Positions 33,657 to 43,399 of a stretch of DNA of 56,367 bases are shown here, piece by piece. The notes beneath the pieces were generated by a model that saw nothing but the letters and a program-made list of their open reading frames with translations, was not told the origin of the DNA and searched no databases. The position numbers and the translations under genes are program-made. Origin of the DNA: Nemertoderma westbladi. Its lineage: Eukaryota > Xenacoelomorpha > Nemertodermatida > Nemertodermatidae. Location: positions 1 through 56,367 of the forward strand of contig JAUCBJ010001331.1 of NCBI GenBank assembly GCA_032718475.1, in the 5' to 3' direction. Positions within the stretch are counted from its first letter, which is position 1. The number at the start of each line of letters is the position of its first letter.

Positions 33657-34980
33657 GTTTATGTATACAGTTGAATGTCTACTGCTGTATTACAGTATGA
33701 GCAAGTCTAGTAACTCAGTATTAACTGCTAGCCTAGTAATTAATTACCGATACTGCTACTCAGTGTAGTAGGATATATATATATTATATTAGAATACCGG
33801 TATGCTTATAGTATATATAATTATATAAGTATTATTACAGACTAGGTTTATCACAGAATACCGGTATAATTTTAGCACAAATATATATAAATATATAATA
33901 GGCCTATCGGGAATACCGGTATACAGCTTACAGTTTATAGTATATATAATTCTGGACTAGAATTACTTACAGGTACCGGTATAATTTCAGCCGAAACTTA
34001 TAGAAATAAAGATAATAGGCCTATCGTAAATACCGATATATCAATTATTTTAAAAATAACTGAATTTCTGAATTTCAAGGGTTACTTGGTTACTTTACTT
34101 ACTTTATTACCGTTATTGGAGCAGTAATCCAACTGATATTGAGACCTAATGGTTGTATGGTAGGCCTACTATTTATAAATCGTTAGATTTGATTTATAAT
34201 ATATATATACCCGTTTTAATGGGTTTTGTCGATGTTTGAAATAAATGTTATTATTTCTGGGGAGTAATCACTACACAAAGCGGTGCGCTTTCAGTGAAGT
34301 GTTACTTATAGGACACTAAAACAAATAATACTAATTTACCTAAGTTACTTAATACTACAAATTACGTACAATTCGGGTTGAGATTACAATCTCTAAATAA
34401 ACACAAAATTTTACAAAAACACAAAATACGAATTTTTAGGGTAATTTTACAAGAAGTCTACAAACCAGCCTAACAAAGGGTTAGAATCTAGTTATTACAA
34501 CGGACAGGGTACTGCGGTATTTGAAAATAATACGCGGTAGTAAATACACTGCGTTGTCCAGATAGGAAAATACCACCGCCTGACGACCTATAGCTGTATC
34601 GCTATAGGTTCTACGTTATGTATCACGGAGTGTTCCTACCTAGAAGTTAATAGAGCTAATCGAATGTGCCTATCAACCACTTTACAACACAAATATAATG
34701 CCTACCCCAATTACTTTCGGAAAGCACTGTACACTAAACCCTAAATTAGGTACGAGTACTTGTATAACAGATAATCAGTAGTTAAAAATACTTGAACAGC
34801 TAAAAGAACCACGGCATCTGCTGGAGTGACCGATGCACAAAATCACCAGTCTTTACCTACGCCAAGCAGCCCGTGTAGTACCGGGGTTAATTTAACTATA
34901 GCGGTATGTATAACAAACACAATTATTGCAGGAACAAACTTGGGGAATGAATGTTGCGAATAATCGCATAAACTCTGAAT

Positions 34981-35560
34981 AATAAATATTACGCTACGCG
35001 TACAAACCACTCAAACAAAATGCAGACTAAATACTGACAGACTACTATCAAGCCTAAATAAACTACAGGACATGCAGACTCCGAAATGATTAGGTAGTAT
35101 GCGTTCTAACCCAGTAGTACGACTTATTCTTTAATTGGGGGTTTACTTTACAGCAATGGCTACCCCTACTTCCCAACCGTTCTTTATCGGACAAGGGCTC
35201 TACACACACTGCAATCCGTTCAGACCTAATAACAGCCAGACAACTATCCAGCCTACAAATTATCTAAATAAATATTATACGCTACCTGTACAGACTACAC
35301 AAACAAAGTACAGACCAAACGATGGCAGACTACTCTCAAGCCTAAATAAACTACAGGACATGCAGACTCCGAAATAGTTAGATAGTATGCGTTCTAACCC
35401 AGTAGTACGACTTATTCTTTAATTGGGGGTTTACTTTACAGCAATGGCTACCCCTACTTCCCAACCGTTCTTTATCGGACAGGTGACCTACACACACTGC
35501 AATCCGTTCAGACTTAACAGCAATCAGACAACAGCTCAGCCTACAACTTGTCTGTACAAT
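34981..35560. repeat. Tandem pair of ~286-bp units in the leader
   Basis: AATAAATATT recurs at 34,981 and 35,267, and the following sequence aligns through both units. Copy C carries the same duplication with a 288-bp offset (about 48,529 and 48,817). Copy A has a single unit. Confidence 0.8.
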
Positions 35561-35734
35561 ATGATCAGGCTTACACGCCTTCTGTTCAATACTGGCCTAC
35601 AAACAAATAAAACTTGACAGAAATAAGTAAAAATCTCAATAAAAAACCAGGGCTGCAGTCCCTGATTAATTATTAAGGCCTACCGGTATATAATAATAAA
35701 AATCGAATAATACTGCTGTACTTATACGGGAAGT

Positions 35735-35880
35735 ACCGGTTAGGACAGTTAGGCCTACCGACCTACTGAAGTACCGATTCTGGCAGTTGGACCTACGGGC
35801 CTACGGCAGTACCGGTTCTGGCAGTTGGGCCTACTGACCTACAGATGGACCGTTCAGGTTTACCGATTGACCGGTACTTT
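35735..35880. repeat. 38-bp ACCGGT minisatellite next to the LTR
   Basis: ACCG(G/A)T cores at 35,735, 35,773, 35,811 and 35,849, each 38 bp apart. The matching array in copy C has cores at 48,224, 48,262, 48,300 and 48,338. Copy A keeps only a remnant. Confidence 0.8.
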
Positions 35881-35922
35881 CAACTTTATTGCTTACTGCA
35901 ATAAAGAAGCTATATCCGTTAT

Positions 35923-37135
35923 TGTTCGCGCTTTCAGACCTTTGGCAGTTTAACCCGCCAAATTAGGATGTCTGTTAGATAATAAATCACTTTAGCCTAT
36001 GACAAATATTTGATTCACTACACTAGTCGAAACCAATCTGTGCGCGATCATTCACCCGCTGGATATACCCGGGAGATTGGGTTCGACGGCTTAATCTTAT
36101 TGCTATGTAAGCTTAATGTATTATTCGACTGACAGTATTATATAATCTCTGACAATATTATTCACCTTCGGGGAATATTAACAGTTCCTTTAGGACGTGG
36201 CGCTCTATCTATATAAACAGAGTTATGACTTAAACTACTCACAACGATATGGCTTAGTTATAATTCACATATATGGCGCATTCTTTAGGAAATGCTTCGT
36301 TATCAGTCTCACTCATACACAATGCTGCACAATACTGCACACTGATCTGCCGATCTTCACTGATTTTAGTTACATATAAAAGGAACACGGACTGACTCAT
36401 GTAGGGTCTATCAAATAACATTAGATTCACTTCAAACCACTTTAACATAAGTCACAATCGTTATATATAACCTTCCTCTCTTACCTTCGGTATATCAAGA
36501 ATATTGGGTTTTCGGGGTTATTTATCGTTATTCCAAATATAATAATTCATCAACCAAATTATGAAGTACCGACAGTAAATAGCAGTATAACAATATAAGG
36601 TATGCACAATGTTACACAATATGCAGTGTCAGTGTGTTGAGACAATCAGGTTTGTTGTGATAACGGATATATGTCCTTATAATTAAGCCTACTAGTGTAC
36701 GGCTAAAACAGAAAAGCACAAAATACTTCCAAGCCGTTCTTTCCTTGGCTCAGGACTGAATGTAAACACTGCACATAGGCATTGCGTCATTTCTCGGAAA
36801 TTTTCTGTACAAGGAGCCACAAAAATGCTCTGATTGGCTGACTGAACTGAGAGACGCCGTAGAACAAAGGAAATCAACACCTATGAATGTCAGCTGTTAA
36901 CCGTAGTCATAGTAACTACTGTTCAAGAGTAGCTATCACCCTTTTGCGTCACGAATTGCCATAGAATCATCAAATATGCCTTTCACAGTACACATACGGA
37001 GGAAATAGGTCTTAGATCCTCTAAAAACACCGATACAGCAATAATACGGTCTCTTACACCTATTAAATCAACTACAGAGTATTTTAATGTAAAAGATAAT
37101 AAAAATAACGGGGCAATTCAGCAAAGGCTTTTACA
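35923..37135 (-). repeat. 5' LTR of BEL copy B (complete)
   Basis: 1,213 bp, from TGTTCGCG to TTTTACA on the plus strand, followed by the target duplication ATCTT. It is the full-length reference for the shortened partner at 21,695-22,876. Confidence 0.93.
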
Positions 37136-37140
37136 ATCTT
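37136..37140. other. Target-site duplication of BEL copy B (ATCTT)
   Basis: Matches 21,690-21,694. Confidence 0.9.
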
Positions 37141-37850
37141 GTAAACTTGCCTGATATTGAAATTATTTGCTTCATACAGTATTATATTTTTGTTAGTGGT
37201 AGTTCAATTTTTTATTATGTGGGACGATCCACAAAGTCAGCCAGCCTCACGCCTTACAGTTTAGACAATTGTTTAGTTTAGGTCTACTTACTAGGCCTAC
37301 AGCTGACTGACATAATTCATTTGTAATAGTCTTGGCTAGGATTCTCCCCCCGGGCTCCTTCCAGCCAGCTTGCTGGCTTTCTAGTTGTAAATGATTTAAA
37401 TGTTGAATTGGTAATATTTTTAGTTTTTAATAAAGTGGAAATGATGAAGGGGGTCAATCTGAGAATGTGATGCAGCGTAATATTTTATTAATGTTGATAC
37501 GAATGTTGTTTATGAATGTGGTGGCAGCATTACCCCAGATAATAAGGTTATAATTATTGATGTATGGATTAATGATTGAGTAGTACATTAACGTTTTAAG
37601 TATTGATGTTGGAAACTTATACAACTTATTGCGAATATTTTCATTCATTAAAGTTGATTAATTAACAGCTCAACTACAATTAATTTATTTAAAATGTGAA
37701 CCTATAGCCAAACCCCCCTCCCCTCCCCACCCAACTTTTTGAAAAAAAATTTGTGGGTGCTTTGGTATAATTGTAATAATATAATAAACTTATTTAAAAT
37801 GAAATTAACACAATGCAATGAAATATTTACTTAGTTATAGAACGTAGTTA
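37141..37850. other. AT-rich DNA with no recognised gene
   Basis: I see no supported frame. A C-rich stretch at 37,714-37,732 stands out. Confidence 0.4.
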
Positions 37851-37963
37851 TTAGGTACTGTTAGCAGTTAAATAATGTTTGAGAGTTACAATTAACCGTA
37901 TTAGTTTTCCACCCCAGATCCCGTCTCCGAATCCAAGTCCTCGCCAAGAGCGCCGACCCCGCG
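37851..37963 (-). pseudogene. C-terminal remnant of an old reading frame, split by the Ty3-like element
   Basis: The minus strand reads WRGLGFGDGIWGG and stops at 37,851. With the 4.4-kb element and one target duplication removed, the frame from 42,359-42,602 runs straight into this one. I think it is the end of a retroelement polyprotein, since similar WRxLGxxDG tails occur at the end of some invertebrate RT proteins, but that is from general memory and weak. Confidence 0.4.
37959..37963. other. Target-site duplication of the Ty3-like element (CCGCG)
   Basis: CCGCG directly precedes the 5' LTR and directly follows the 3' LTR (42,354-42,358). Confidence 0.92.
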
Positions 37964-38138
37964 TATAAGATATGTGTGAGATAGATGGATGGATTATTAT
38001 AGGCTGCTGACTGCTGAGTGTAACTGTGGTGGTGGTTGGTATTCTGGTCATTGCAGTATTGTGCGGTTTGTAGTCTGACAGTGCTAGATGATTATAGGAT
38101 TAATACATTTTGAATAACTGACACATTTATATCTTATA
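37964..38138 (+). repeat. 5' LTR of the Ty3-like element
   Basis: 175 bp, base-for-base equal to 42,179-42,353. Its ends are TATAAGATAT and ATATCTTATA, a perfect 10-bp inverted pair, rather than the usual TG...CA. Confidence 0.94.
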
Positions 38139-38161
38139 AGCTAACCGGGCTTGCAGCAGTG

Positions 38162-39037
38162 ATGGCTCCAAAACTTTCGGATTATGTTAAAAAGTACAAT
38201 GGTACGGGTGATCCATCTGCTTGGCTAATGAGGTTCGATGACACTTACGACGTGATGAAAGCGGAGGCCGGATTGAAAGAGGAATCGCGGGCAACCTATT
38301 TGCGACTGTCAATGGAGGGCGCAGCGTACAACGTAATTAGTCAGCTATCGGATGCAGAAAAGGCGGACTATGATATTCTGAAACGATCATTGATAACAGC
38401 GTTCGCAATCAACGAATATACGGCGTTCGAGCAATACAAACAGTGTCGACTGAAGGAAAAGGAATCGCCAGATACGTTTCTGGCAGAACTGAAGAGGTTA
38501 TTAGGGTTGGTCACTGGGGGCGATGTTCAATCTAGGTGCGCGCAGCAGATCTTGGCGGTTCAATTCGTGAGTGGACTACCGGATGAAATACAAAACGAGA
38601 CGAAGGCGTTAGCAGGTGAGACGGATTTAAGTAAACTGTTAGCACAGGCAAGGCGGTTATTGTCTGAGTCGGAGCGAAGCGAAGCTCAGCTGGTAGGGGC
38701 GGCGGCGAGATACGGGGATAGGCAGGGAAACAAGGGATATTATCGTCCAACTGCGGATTCGAATCGAGATTATAAAGGGAACTGGCGACGGGACAGTGGT
38801 ATGGAGTCACGGGGAGGAGATCAGGGTAGAGGGTCAGGATGTTTCCGTTGCGGTAAACCCGGCCACTTTGCGCGTGAGTGCTACAGCGACGTAGGAAATT
38901 TAGGGAATAGAAACCAGAGCGGAACTGCGACAGGGACTGTTAAACCGAACACGGGTTGTTTTAGATGCGGGGGTGCTGACCATTTAGCGAGAGGGTGCGT
39001 GGCATTCATCCCGACGACGAAGCCGGGAAACGAATAG
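38162..39037 (+). CDS. Gag of the Ty3-like element
   Basis: About 291 residues; the first ATG is at 38,162, only 23 nt after the LTR. The N-terminal two thirds are capsid-like (Ty3/gypsy gag type, with W-x2-F near the start and a helical middle). Two CCHC zinc knuckles near the C-terminus, CFRCGKPGHFAREC and CFRCGGADHLARGC, bind nucleic acid. The frame ends in TAG at 39,035-39,037, just after a frameshift heptamer, and overlaps pol. Confidence 0.93.
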   Translation: MAPKLSDYVKKYNGTGDPSAWLMRFDDTYDVMKAEAGLKEESRATYLRLSMEGAAYNVISQLSDAEKADYDILKRSLITAFAINEYTAFEQYKQCRLKEKESPDTFLAELKRLLGLVTGGDVQSRCAQQILAVQFVSGLPDEIQNETKALAGETDLSKLLAQARRLLSESERSEAQLVGAAARYGDRQGNKGYYRPTADSNRDYKGNWRRDSGMESRGGDQGRGSGCFRCGKPGHFARECYSDVGNLGNRNQSGTATGTVKPNTGCFRCGGADHLARGCVAFIPTTKPGNE

Positions 39038-40974
39038 GGGGAGGCGTCGTGTGTGCCAGCGGTCGTCTCCCCGGAGGACAAGTCGGTGATCTTCCGACGA
39101 AAAATGTGAATTGTGGAGGGAAATTTGTGGAAGCATTGGTCGATTCTGGGTGTAGCAGGAGTATATTATCGCGGAAGTTCGCAGCGAGAATTAATGGAAC
39201 ATTTGAGGAACCAGGTAATAAATCAAACATAACTATGTTAGACGGGTCTACAGCTACGCAGTTGGTAGGAAAAGTTAGTACTGTGTTACAGATTGACAGG
39301 ATGCCGGAGTTTGTTTGGGAATTCTTGGTTGTTGATCATATAGTAGGAGAATTAAATATGATATATGGGTGGGACTTAATAAAGAAAAGCAACGGCATTT
39401 CATTTATAGGAACAGACGACGGTAAAATGGAAGTAAGTGTCGGGTCAGGGGGACAATGGTCAGTATCAGCAGTAGCCAAAACGACTACAGAACCAATCCT
39501 AAGAATAGATAAAGACGATTTTTGTGCAGTTTTCGATGGTACTAATTGGCAAGTGGAGTACAAATTCGAAGCTGGCTCTCCACCAGGTAGACTAAACAAT
39601 ACAGTACGGGAATATCATATTCCAACAGAACTACGTAGCAAGTATGAGAAAGGAGTAGGAGAGTGGATAGAGAAGGGATGGTTGCAAGAATTTGAGGGTG
39701 ATTATATGGCACTGATACCTCTGATGTATAAAAATGAACCCCGCAAAGATCGAGTGCGCCCCATTATGGATTTTAGAGAATTAAACGAATACTTAATAAA
39801 GCAACCAGGGGTGGAGGCAGCAGCAAGTAACGAAAAGTTAAGGCACTGGATAAGAATGGGCGAGAATACAGCAATAATCGACTTAAAGTGGGCGTACATG
39901 CAGATAAGAATAGCACCGGCACTACAGGCATACCAAACAGTCAGTTACAAAGGAAAAAGGTACTGCATGACTAGACTTGGGTTTGGGTTGGGCCCGGCAC
40001 CCAAAATATTGGATACTATTGTAGAAAAAGTACTGGGACAGAATGATCGAATTAAGGAATCGACAGACAGTTTTAGGGATGACATATATGCAGATTTACA
40101 AACAGGTGTAACAGCAGATGACGTAAGGCAACATCTTAAAAAGTTCGGACTCGAAACCAAGGAAGCAATAGAAATTAAAGGTGGGGCCACAGTCCTCGGA
40201 GTCGCTGTGGAAGGGGGGAAGTGGAAACGAGATAGTGACATTCCAGACCCAGAAAAGATCGAGAACCCATTAACTCATAGAAAACTGCTATCAGTGGTAG
40301 GACAATTACGAGGAAACTATTTGATCGAGGGATGGTTGCGAGTGTCATTGAGTTGGCTGCAACGCCAGGCAGCAAATGTTCCAATGGATTCAGTAATAGA
40401 CAAGGGAACTAGAGATAAATTAGTTGAGGTGTTTAACCGAGTGCAACGAGCAGATCCAGTGGGTGGTTCGTGGCCTATAAGTGATACGAAACGTGGCGAA
40501 GTTTGGGCTGACGCCAGTAACTTGGCCATTGGGGCGATGGTGAGAATCGGGGGACAGACAGCTGAGGATGGATCATGGTTACGTAAAAACGATGACCCAG
40601 AACACATAAACTCAGCCGAGCTTAGCGCATTAATTGAAGGGGTAAATATGGCAATACAGTGGGAATTAACAGAAATACAATTATATACTGACTCGGCACC
40701 GGTATATGGATGGGTAAATGCAATGCTGAAAGATGAACACCGCATTCGCACTAAGGGAATGTCTAAAATGTTAATAAGACGAAGATTGGAACTTCTCAAG
40801 AAAACTGTGGACGAATTTCAGTTAAAAACAACTTTGCATCTAGTTCCATCAGAGCAGAATCGAGCTGACTGTTTAACTCGTATACCAAAAAAATGGCTAA
40901 AAAAAACCAGAAGTCGAAGTAGCTGCAGTAACTGTTACAGAGACCAATGGAACCGCAGATTATGCGGACATTGA
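38995..40974 (+). CDS. Pol of the Ty3-like element: protease, reverse transcriptase, RNase H
   Basis: Lies in the -1 frame relative to gag and is expected to be made by frameshifting at 39,025-39,031, so its own first ATG is probably not used. Protease motif ALVDSGCSRSIL (D-S-G). RT: DRVRPIMDFRELNEYL, AIIDLKWAYMQIRI, and FRDD at 40,072-40,083 in the place of the usual YxDD. RNase H: WADASNLAIGA, HINSAELSALIEG, LYTDSAPVYGW and NRADCLTR. After an A8 run at about 40,899-40,906 this frame goes out of register with the integrase and stops at 40,974. Confidence 0.9.
   Translation: MRGIHPDDEAGKRIGGGVVCASGRLPGGQVGDLPTKNVNCGGKFVEALVDSGCSRSILSRKFAARINGTFEEPGNKSNITMLDGSTATQLVGKVSTVLQIDRMPEFVWEFLVVDHIVGELNMIYGWDLIKKSNGISFIGTDDGKMEVSVGSGGQWSVSAVAKTTTEPILRIDKDDFCAVFDGTNWQVEYKFEAGSPPGRLNNTVREYHIPTELRSKYEKGVGEWIEKGWLQEFEGDYMALIPLMYKNEPRKDRVRPIMDFRELNEYLIKQPGVEAAASNEKLRHWIRMGENTAIIDLKWAYMQIRIAPALQAYQTVSYKGKRYCMTRLGFGLGPAPKILDTIVEKVLGQNDRIKESTDSFRDDIYADLQTGVTADDVRQHLKKFGLETKEAIEIKGGATVLGVAVEGGKWKRDSDIPDPEKIENPLTHRKLLSVVGQLRGNYLIEGWLRVSLSWLQRQAANVPMDSVIDKGTRDKLVEVFNRVQRADPVGGSWPISDTKRGEVWADASNLAIGAMVRIGGQTAEDGSWLRKNDDPEHINSAELSALIEGVNMAIQWELTEIQLYTDSAPVYGWVNAMLKDEHRIRTKGMSKMLIRRRLELLKKTVDEFQLKTTLHLVPSEQNRADCLTRIPKKWLKKTRSRSSCSNCYRDQWNRRLCGH
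39025..39072 (+). promoter_or_regulatory. -1 ribosomal frameshift signal between gag and pol
   Basis: GGGAAAC at 39,025-39,031 sits in the right register (G GGA AAC in the gag frame), with the gag stop two codons later. After a short spacer, GGGGAG (39,038-39,043) can pair with CTCCCC (39,067-39,072). Pol is in the -1 frame. GGGAAAC is an established slippery heptamer. Confidence 0.8.
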
Positions 40975-42064
40975 GGAAAGAGTGAAGGAATTACACGAAG
41001 TGGTACATGTGGGATCTGATAGACTAAAGAATCTATGTAAAGCAGACAGGAATCTAGGCAGTGTAACAGACCATTGTAAAGAAGCAATTAAAGAGGTTTG
41101 TAGAAAGTGTGAAGAATGTAAGAGCATCGACCCTGTACCAGTGAAACTGAAACCAGGCAGCTGTAAAACTGATAGGAGTTGGCAAAGATTATCTACTGAT
41201 TTTTCTGAGTATGGGACTCACAGTTATCTAACAGTTATGGATTGTAGCTCTAATTTTACTATTTGGAATCAAGTGCCTAATAAAACAAGCGCACAGGCCG
41301 TTAAAATTCTACAGCGAATATTTATAGAGTGGGGACCCCCTGAAGAAATTATACCCGATAATGGTCCTGCGTTCCGCAGCAATGAGTTTAAAAGTTTCTT
41401 AAATAAATGGGAGGTGAAACTGAAGCCTTCGTGCGCATACAGACCTAGGGGAAATCCCGTCGAAAGAATGCATCGAACTATAAAAGCGTGGGCGTCGAGA
41501 TCTAAGAAAGATCCAGTTCAAGTTACATTCTGGTACAACAGAACATCAGTAAAAGATAACCAGACACCAATTCAGAAAGTCATGGGTGAACGAGTGGAAA
41601 AGTTGCCTGGCATAACAAAGCTGATAGAAGACAGAGAGGTAATAGACAACCCATATAAAGTTGGAGATTTGATTTACGTCAAGCCTGAACAGAAGTGGCG
41701 TTGCTACAAAAGGTGGAAAGGACCAATGGAAGTAGAGGAAATTCCAGATGAATGGTCGGTTGTAGTAAAGGGTATCAGACATCATCTACAGGATGTTAGA
41801 AAGATTCACGTCGGTAACCAACTGGACGTGACATACAATGGGAACATTGACAGGAATATTGACATTGAAGATGAGATGGACACGGACAGTTCAGATGATG
41901 AAACTGTAAATGATGATGACACTACAGTGAATTACAATGAGGATGATGACAACGACAATATAGATGATGGAAGTAATGCAAATGATATTGAGGTCGTTCC
42001 GGAGTTAGGATATGTAACTCGAGCAGGGAGAAATTCGAAACCACCGGAGAGATATGGGATTTAG
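40904..42064 (+). CDS. Integrase of the Ty3-like element
   Basis: The frame is open from just after the A8 run (about 40,904) to 42,064; its first ATG is 40,983, inside the HHCC finger, so that ATG is unlikely to be the true start. Counted from there: HHCC finger with C-R-K-C-E-E-C at residues 40-46; catalytic D73, D126 and E161 (D126 to E161 is 35 residues, as the family expects); chromatin/DNA-binding C-terminal region; an acidic tract rich in D, E and N near 290-335; a terminal RAGRNSKPPERYGI. It is +1 relative to the preceding RNase H frame, best explained by one extra A in the A8 run (mutation or assembly error). Confidence 0.9.
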   Translation, partial: KPEVEVAAVTVTETNGTADYADIEERVKELHEVVHVGSDRLKNLCKADRNLGSVTDHCKEAIKEVCRKCEECKSIDPVPVKLKPGSCKTDRSWQRLSTDFSEYGTHSYLTVMDCSSNFTIWNQVPNKTSAQAVKILQRIFIEWGPPEEIIPDNGPAFRSNEFKSFLNKWEVKLKPSCAYRPRGNPVERMHRTIKAWASRSKKDPVQVTFWYNRTSVKDNQTPIQKVMGERVEKLPGITKLIEDREVIDNPYKVGDLIYVKPEQKWRCYKRWKGPMEVEEIPDEWSVVVKGIRHHLQDVRKIHVGNQLDVTYNGNIDRNIDIEDEMDTDSSDDETVNDDDTTVNYNEDDDNDNIDDGSNANDIEVVPELGYVTRAGRNSKPPERYGI

Positions 42065-42130
42065 ATTAGCTAAATATCGATTGGAGCTATTTACTTGAAC
42101 ATGGTGTTAAATATACGTTTACTATAAACT

Positions 42131-42178
42131 GGGGGGAATATGAGAACACAGATAGTTTATTTTACAAACTGGGGGGAA
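42131..42178 (+). promoter_or_regulatory. Doubled polypurine tract
   Basis: AAACTGGGGGGAATAT occurs twice, 40 bp apart, with purine runs at 42,131-42,138 and 42,171-42,178. The second abuts the 3' LTR at 42,179 and fits the plus-strand primer; the first is an exact spare. Confidence 0.85.
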
Positions 42179-42353
42179 TATAAGATATGTGTGAGATAGA
42201 TGGATGGATTATTATAGGCTGCTGACTGCTGAGTGTAACTGTGGTGGTGGTTGGTATTCTGGTCATTGCAGTATTGTGCGGTTTGTAGTCTGACAGTGCT
42301 AGATGATTATAGGATTAATACATTTTGAATAACTGACACATTTATATCTTATA
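42179..42353 (+). repeat. 3' LTR of the Ty3-like element
   Basis: Identical to 37,964-38,138, with the same inverted ends. Confidence 0.94.
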
Positions 42354-42358
42354 CCGCG
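42354..42358. other. Target-site duplication of the Ty3-like element (CCGCG)
   Basis: Matches 37,959-37,963. Confidence 0.92.
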
Positions 42359-42770
42359 GAGGCAGAGCGAACATGACCGGAGTAGTGCAAACTGCAGTCT
42401 CCGTCGGAAAGCAACCAAGACACAGGCATAGTCGCGATTTCGCATAGACTCCCGCCTTGCCTCCAGTACTTAATGCGAGGTGCGTGATGAGGATTTTGGC
42501 CTCGGCACACCAGATACCATCTGTGGTTCCCAGCAGCAGCGGTGTGAAGGCCCTTCGTCGATCTTCACAAACTGACTGGTAATGTGCCTTCTTCTGGCGC
42601 ACGCGCTGTTCGAGGAGGGATTCTGTCGACCAGTTGGCTTGTATGTACAGTACAAGGTAGCGTCAGGGTTAATAACCGCAATGTCGAACGCTGCTGATTG
42701 GACCAACCCCCCCCCCCCCCCCCCCCTCCAGCCGACCAAACGGCGGGACCAGGTCTGCGTGGACCCCACC
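42359..42770 (-). pseudogene. Remnant of an old retroelement-like reading frame
   Basis: Two minus-strand frames carry readable protein: one with FDIAVINP (about 42,680) and one, ending at the Ty3-like insertion, with RRAFTPLLLGTTDG and GGKAGVYAKSRL. The pattern NP...Y...FTPL...G recalls C-terminal parts of RT-bearing proteins in marine animals; I cannot name the family. A frameshift lies between the two parts and a 20-C run interrupts upstream. The frame resumes at 37,963. Confidence 0.4.
42707..42726. repeat. C homopolymer (20 C)
   Basis: An uninterrupted C-run. The long Gly/Pro-rich frames that cross it are composition artefacts. Confidence 0.9.
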
Positions 42771-42829
42771 CACCGCTCGACCCTCCACGTCCACGAGAGA
42801 GAGTAACCTCACGCTCCACACTGGATGCA

Positions 42830-43317
42830 CCAAATGCTGTTAATAAAACTTAATACTATTTATAACAAACCTAAAATTAGCAGAAATTTGCAGCGCCATC
42901 TAGCGGTCCAGAATGATTTTCACAACATGTCGTCTGATAGATTGGTTGCCCCATCGTTTTTCTATCATATTAAAAAGTTTTCATGTGATTAGATGCAAAT
43001 ATGTAAAAGCCTTAGGGTTTTAAGAACAACCAAGTGTTTTTCATTGTTAACTAGTATTAACTAATATTAAATAGCGAAAAAATAATACTTTTTATCATTT
43101 ATCATGTAGAATAGCATCTTAGGTACCTATATTCCAAATTATAGCCAAAACCAAACAATTTTGAAACGCTGAGAGTGATAAATCGAAGATTTGTCCGAAA
43201 ATGGTGTACCACCTCCTAACCTCTAATAACATTAACGGGATATTAAGAGTGCTGCATTTTGAATATATTCTATACAATATTCCATTATGAGGCGCCGTTG
43301 AGGCCAAAAAATACATT
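42830..43317. other. AT-rich DNA with no recognised gene
   Basis: No supported frame. It contains GCGCCATCTAGCGG near 42,893, a dispersed-repeat-like motif. Confidence 0.4.
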
Positions 43318-43375
43318 GAGATTACAAAAAAAATATTGGGAACACAAAAAAATATTGGGATTACAAAAAAAGATG

Positions 43376-43396
43376 TATATATATATATATATATAA
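43376..43396. repeat. AT microsatellite
   Basis: A (TA)n run of about 20 bp. Confidence 0.9.
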
Positions 43397-43399
43397 TTA

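Larger units (their letters stand above)
33657..35922 (-). other. 5' leader of BEL copy B
   Basis: A 2.27-kb untranslated leader with ACCGGTAT palindromes (about 33,797-34,040), one copy of the 539-bp-type unit (from about 34,437), a tandem pair of ~286-bp units (from 34,981 and 35,267) and a 38-bp ACCGGT minisatellite beside the LTR. The short open frames starting at 35,135 and 35,423 are the same frame in the two tandem units; I do not call them genes. Confidence 0.75.
21695..37135 (-). mobile_element. BEL/Pao LTR retrotransposon, copy B (intact gag-pol)
   Basis: A 15.4-kb element with an ATCTT duplication. The two LTRs differ at one position that I can see over their shared ~1,182 bp (22,651 region versus 36,879 region), so it inserted recently. 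Gag-pol is open throughout. ORF3 has a one-base insertion and has lost its 3' part. A deletion crosses the junction of ORF3 and the 3' LTR. Confidence 0.95.
37964..42353 (+). mobile_element. Compact Ty3/gypsy-like LTR retrotransposon
   Basis: 4,390 bp with identical 175-bp LTRs and a perfect 5-bp target duplication. Order: LTR, 23-nt leader, gag, -1 frame pol (protease, RT, RNase H), integrase, doubled polypurine tract, LTR. Identical LTRs indicate very recent insertion. A one-base homopolymer shift separates RNase H from integrase. Confidence 0.94.

Noticed and set aside
35135-35617. Two similar small frames (80 and 64 codons) in the copy B leader
   Set aside because: They are the same tandem leader unit read twice. 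The frame is not kept in copies A or C.
42565-42819. Gly-rich and Pro-rich frames around 42,582-42,819
   Set aside because: Produced by the C20 run and GC-rich flanks; no matching codon pattern or start context.
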